In this document: positions 61,977-64,000 of the stretch, piece by piece | Layout: the number at the start of each line of letters is the position of its first letter | Numbering within the stretch: position 1 is the stretch's first letter | Origin: Aminobacter sp039907765 | Lineage (GTDB): Bacteria > Pseudomonadota > Alphaproteobacteria > Rhizobiales > Rhizobiaceae | Reading direction: 5' to 3' | NCBI RefSeq assembly: GCF_039907765.1 | Contig: NZ_JARDJI010000006.1 | Location: 62,001 to 126,000 of the forward strand | Length of the DNA: 64,000 bases | Notes under the pieces: model-generated | What the model was told of the DNA's origin: nothing | What the model saw: only the letters and a program-made list of their open reading frames with translations | The model's database searches: none | Program-made: the position numbers and the translations under genes

Positions 61977-62159
61977 ATGGCTGTTCCGAAACGAAAAACC
62001 TCCCCGTCCAAGCGCGGCATGCGCCGCTCGGCCGACGCCCTGAAGGCCCCGACTTATGTCGAGGACAAGAACTCGGGCGAAATGCGCCGTCCGCACCACA
62101 TCGACCTGAAGACCGGCATGTATCGCGGCCGCCAGGTTCTGACGCCGAAGGAAAGCTGA
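61977..62159 (+). CDS. rpmF: 50S ribosomal protein L32
   Basis: 60 aa, normal. MAVPKRKTSPSKRGMRRSAD is the usual start; the zinc-binding Cys pairs present in some L32 are absent here (the Cys-minus form). GTGGAG is a few bases upstream. A terminator follows immediately. Confidence 0.97.
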   Translation: MAVPKRKTSPSKRGMRRSADALKAPTYVEDKNSGEMRRPHHIDLKTGMYRGRQVLTPKES

Positions 62160-62190
62160 GACCAGCTTATCCGCGTCGAGCGCACTTGCG

Positions 62191-62221
62191 AAAGGACCGG
62201 CTCGCGCCGGTCCTTTCTTTA
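62191..62221 (+). terminator. Terminator after rpmF
   Basis: 10-bp stem AAAGGACCGG / CCGGTCCTTT with a CTCGCG loop, followed by CTTTAT. Confidence 0.88.
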
Positions 62222-62319
62222 TGCGTGCCGATTGCATGCGTGGGGGCGACGAAAGCGCTTGACCTCGGGGCGAACCGGGATTCTACAGGATGCCGGCGCA
62301 ACGCGGAGACCTTGCAGCA

Positions 62320-62733
62320 ATGCTCGCTGGCATCCCCCTCCTGATCATTCCGTTCATCCTGTTCAATGCCGGGCTCGCCGGGCTGTTCGGCACAGGGCCC
62401 GCCGGCGATCCCTGGGCGACGGAGATATTGTCGCTGGGCATGATGTCGGGCGGCGTCTTCGGGTTGACGCTCGGAGACCTGCTGATCGTGATCGCGCTGC
62501 TTCTCTTCTTCGTGGAAATCGTCAAGGCGACGCGCACGTCGAATGCGTCGGTGGTCGACCATCTGCTGTCGACTTTCGTCTTCGTCGCCTTCCTGGTCGA
62601 GTTCCTGCTGGTGCGTGGAGCCGCGCACTCGGTCTTCTTCGTGCTGATGGTGATTTCGCTGCTCGACGTCCTGGCCGGCTTCTCGGTCTCGCTCCGCTCG
62701 GCCAGCCGGGACGTTACTTTCGGCCGCGACTGA
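62320..62733 (+). CDS. Four-helix inner-membrane protein, unknown
   Basis: 137 aa with four hydrophobic segments: LAGIPLLIIPFILFNAGLAG, LLIVIALLLFFVEIVKA, LSTFVFVAFLVEFLLVRG and SVFFVLMVISLLDVLAGF. Not assigned to a named family; resembles short rhizobial membrane proteins of about this size. ATG 62320 has GGAG 11 bases upstream; ATG 62290 (10 residues longer) is also possible. It is convergent with the GlcG/HbpS gene; the hairpin GTGCGTT/AACGCAC (62740-62758) lies between. Confidence 0.7.
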   Translation: MLAGIPLLIIPFILFNAGLAGLFGTGPAGDPWATEILSLGMMSGGVFGLTLGDLLIVIALLLFFVEIVKATRTSNASVVDHLLSTFVFVAFLVEFLLVRGAAHSVFFVLMVISLLDVLAGFSVSLRSASRDVTFGRD

Positions 62734-62783
62734 AGCGCCGTGCGTTGGTAGAACGCACAAAGGACGCTTCAGCTCTTTTGACT

Positions 62784-63212
62784 CTAAACTTTGGCGATGA
62801 AGCCGGCGGCCTCGATGCCGGCCATGGCGGCGAGCTCGTCGTTGTCCGACGTGTCGCCCGAGATGCCGACGGCGCCGAGCACATTGCCGTCACGGTCGCG
62901 GATCAGCACGCCGCCCGGCACCGGGACGATCTTGCCCCCGGATACCGCCGACAGACCCTGGAAGAAATGCGGGCGCTCGACTGCCGCAACGCCGAGTGCG
63001 CGCGAACTCGAGCCGACTGCCAAGGCGCCATAGGCCTTGCCGGATGCGACTTCGGCGCGGATGAACGGCGAGCCATCCTGCCGCTGGAAGGCGAGCAGGT
63101 GGCCGCCGGCGTCGAGAACGGCGACGCCCAGCGGCTTGAAGCTCTTCTGGGCGCCCAGTTCGAGTGCGGTGGCGATGATGGCGTTGGCCTTGGCCAGCGT
63201 CAGTTCGGTCAT
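62784..63212 (-). CDS. GlcG/HbpS-family protein
   Basis: 142-aa protein of the heme-degrading/GlcG (DUF336) family: LTLAKANAIIATALELGAQK, PLGVAVLDAGGHLLAFQRQD, GGVLIRDRDGNVLGAVGISG and GDTSDNDELAAMAGIEAAG. Homologues bind heme or cobalamin, or lie in glycolate operons, but the actual role is usually unknown. AGGAGG precedes ATG 63212 by 8 bases. Cytosolic, no signal peptide. It follows phaR on the same strand with a 230-bp gap. Confidence 0.87.
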   Translation of the reverse strand: MTELTLAKANAIIATALELGAQKSFKPLGVAVLDAGGHLLAFQRQDGSPFIRAEVASGKAYGALAVGSSSRALGVAAVERPHFFQGLSAVSGGKIVPVPGGVLIRDRDGNVLGAVGISGDTSDNDELAAMAGIEAAGFIAKV

Positions 63213-63442
63213 GGCGGGGTCCTCCTGATTTGCCCGCCCCAGCAAACACGCTCGGCGGCCCCAGGAAAACCCTGCGTCAGGTTGAATATCTCTCGCCTAA
63301 AAGGGTGGGGCGGGGGCTGGTGAACCGGGACCAACCGGGCTTCGACGTATGCCCGACGGGCCCCGTCGCCTCCGGCAGCACCCCGGCCTTGCATCCTTGG
63401 CTGGCAGGACAATGCGAGCCGCCCAAAGGGCGGACCGGCTGA

Positions 63443-64000
63443 TCATCCCATCGAATCGATCTTCCGCTGCATCGCGGCGATCTGCTCCTTGAGCTCTTTC
63501 AGCTCGTCCGATTTCTCCGGCGCTTCTTTCTTCGCGGGTTCGGCGGCAGCGCCGCCGGCCGGCGGGGTCGGGAAGGGCGTGAACATGCGCATCGCGTTCT
63601 GGAACAGCTCCATGTTGCGGCGTGTCTGCTCTTCCAGCGCCTTCATCACGGGCGGCGCCTTCATCATGTCCATGGGCGCCTTGCCGAACGTCTGCTTCAT
63701 CTGCTCGCGGAAGCGTTCCTGCTCCTTGGCGAAGGCGATCATCGACTGCTCGAGAAAGCTCGGCACGACCATCTGCATCTGGTCGCCATAGAAGGAAATC
63801 AGCTGCCTCAGGAACGGAATCGGCAGCATGTTCTGCCCATCCTTGTTCTCCAGCTCGAAGATGATCTGGGTGAGCACCGGGTGGGTTATGTCCTCGCCGG
63901 TCTTGGCGTCCTGCACGGTGAATTCCTCGCCCTTCTTGACCATGTCGGCCAAGTCTTCGAGCGTCACGTAAGTGCTCGTGCCGGTATTGTAGAGCCGCCG
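63443..64000 (-). CDS. phaR: Polyhydroxyalkanoate synthesis repressor PhaR, N terminus beyond window
   Basis: Leftward gene entering from the right edge: the frame is open to base 64000 and reads RRLYNTGTSTYVTLEDLADM, the PHB/PHA accumulation DNA-binding domain, missing about 16 N-terminal residues. Then the PHB-binding domain (QNMLPIPFLRQLISFYGDQM, VPSFLEQSMIAFAKEQERFR), a Pro/Ala linker and a C-terminal coiled coil (ELKELKEQIAAMQRKIDSMG). PhaR senses PHB granules and represses phasin and related genes; a matching palindrome stands before bdhA. Confidence 0.95.
   Translation of the reverse strand, partial: RRLYNTGTSTYVTLEDLADMVKKGEEFTVQDAKTGEDITHPVLTQIIFELENKDGQNMLPIPFLRQLISFYGDQMQMVVPSFLEQSMIAFAKEQERFREQMKQTFGKAPMDMMKAPPVMKALEEQTRRNMELFQNAMRMFTPFPTPPAGGAAAEPAKKEAPEKSDELKELKEQIAAMQRKIDSMG

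Noticed and set aside
62740..62758. Hairpin GTGCGTT/AACGCAC as a terminator
   Set aside because: The stem is perfect, but neither strand has a T-run after it, so it is mentioned only as a hairpin in the convergent gap.

Overview
The window is high-GC DNA (about two thirds G+C by eye) with dense gene packing, ATGA/GTGA-type overlaps and a clear alphaproteobacterial gene order. Several neighbourhoods point to Rhizobiales, most likely Phyllobacteriaceae (Mesorhizobium/Aminobacter-like): rplU-rpmA-GNAT...obgE-proB-proA-nadD...rsfS-rlmH-envC-ctpA-yibQ-rppH, a liv operon carrying a small DUF6867-like membrane protein, pyc, bdhA with a patatin, and phaR. Taxonomy is inferred from gene content and order; no database was searched. 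No rRNA, CRISPR array, phage or intact insertion sequence was seen. One tRNA (Ser, CGA anticodon) is present.

Layout. 1-2.8 kb: the 3' end of atpC, then three leftward genes (CaiB/BaiF-type acyl-CoA racemase, guanine-deaminase-like enzyme, secreted ankyrin protein). 3.4-9.9 kb: a surface-polysaccharide cassette that makes dTDP-L-rhamnose (rmlA, rmlC, rmlB, rmlD) and then uses it (RgpF-like protein, GT2 glycosyltransferase, WbsX-like protein). 10-25.7 kb: a housekeeping block with ribosomal proteins L21/L27, ObgE, proline synthesis, NAD synthesis, ribosome silencing and 23S rRNA methylation, an EnvC-like hydrolase activator, the CtpA protease, a YibQ-like protein and RppH. An AraC regulator and an MFS transporter sit inside this block. 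26-33.3 kb: two Rnk-like proteins, dadA, a VOC protein with an orphan upstream gene, a LysR regulator divergent from mmsA, and a phd/PIN toxin-antitoxin locus broken by two frameshifts. 33.3-41.3 kb: a GntR/FCD regulator with an array of TGATATATCA sites, then a complete branched-chain amino-acid (or related) ABC transporter livHMGF plus binding protein. 41.5-47.9 kb: pyruvate carboxylase, an SH3 membrane protein and an MFS transporter. 48-54.5 kb: an RND efflux pump, then bdhA with a patatin. 54.6-64 kb: methyltransferase, ispG, lytic transglycosylase, hybrid histidine kinase, ispA, mtgA, rpmF, small proteins and a partial phaR.

Points most worth attention. (1) The LivG ATPase is fused through a linker of about 250 Ala/Lys/Pro residues to a C-terminal helix-hairpin-helix module. 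(2) rsfS has no ATG/GTG/TTG codon in frame upstream of its conserved core and seems to start at CTG behind a good Shine-Dalgarno sequence. (3) pyc and a distant MFS gene share a near-identical LacI-like palindrome, TTAAATCG(A/G)TTTAA. (4) A PhaR-like palindrome lies just upstream of bdhA, with phaR itself at the window edge. (5) The toxin-antitoxin locus is dead in both genes but keeps a clean promoter-operator. (6) The 3' end of mmsA is duplicated 104 bp downstream.

Limits: boundaries come from reading frames, start codons and Shine-Dalgarno spacing; families come from motif recognition; regulatory calls are sequence-pattern inferences.
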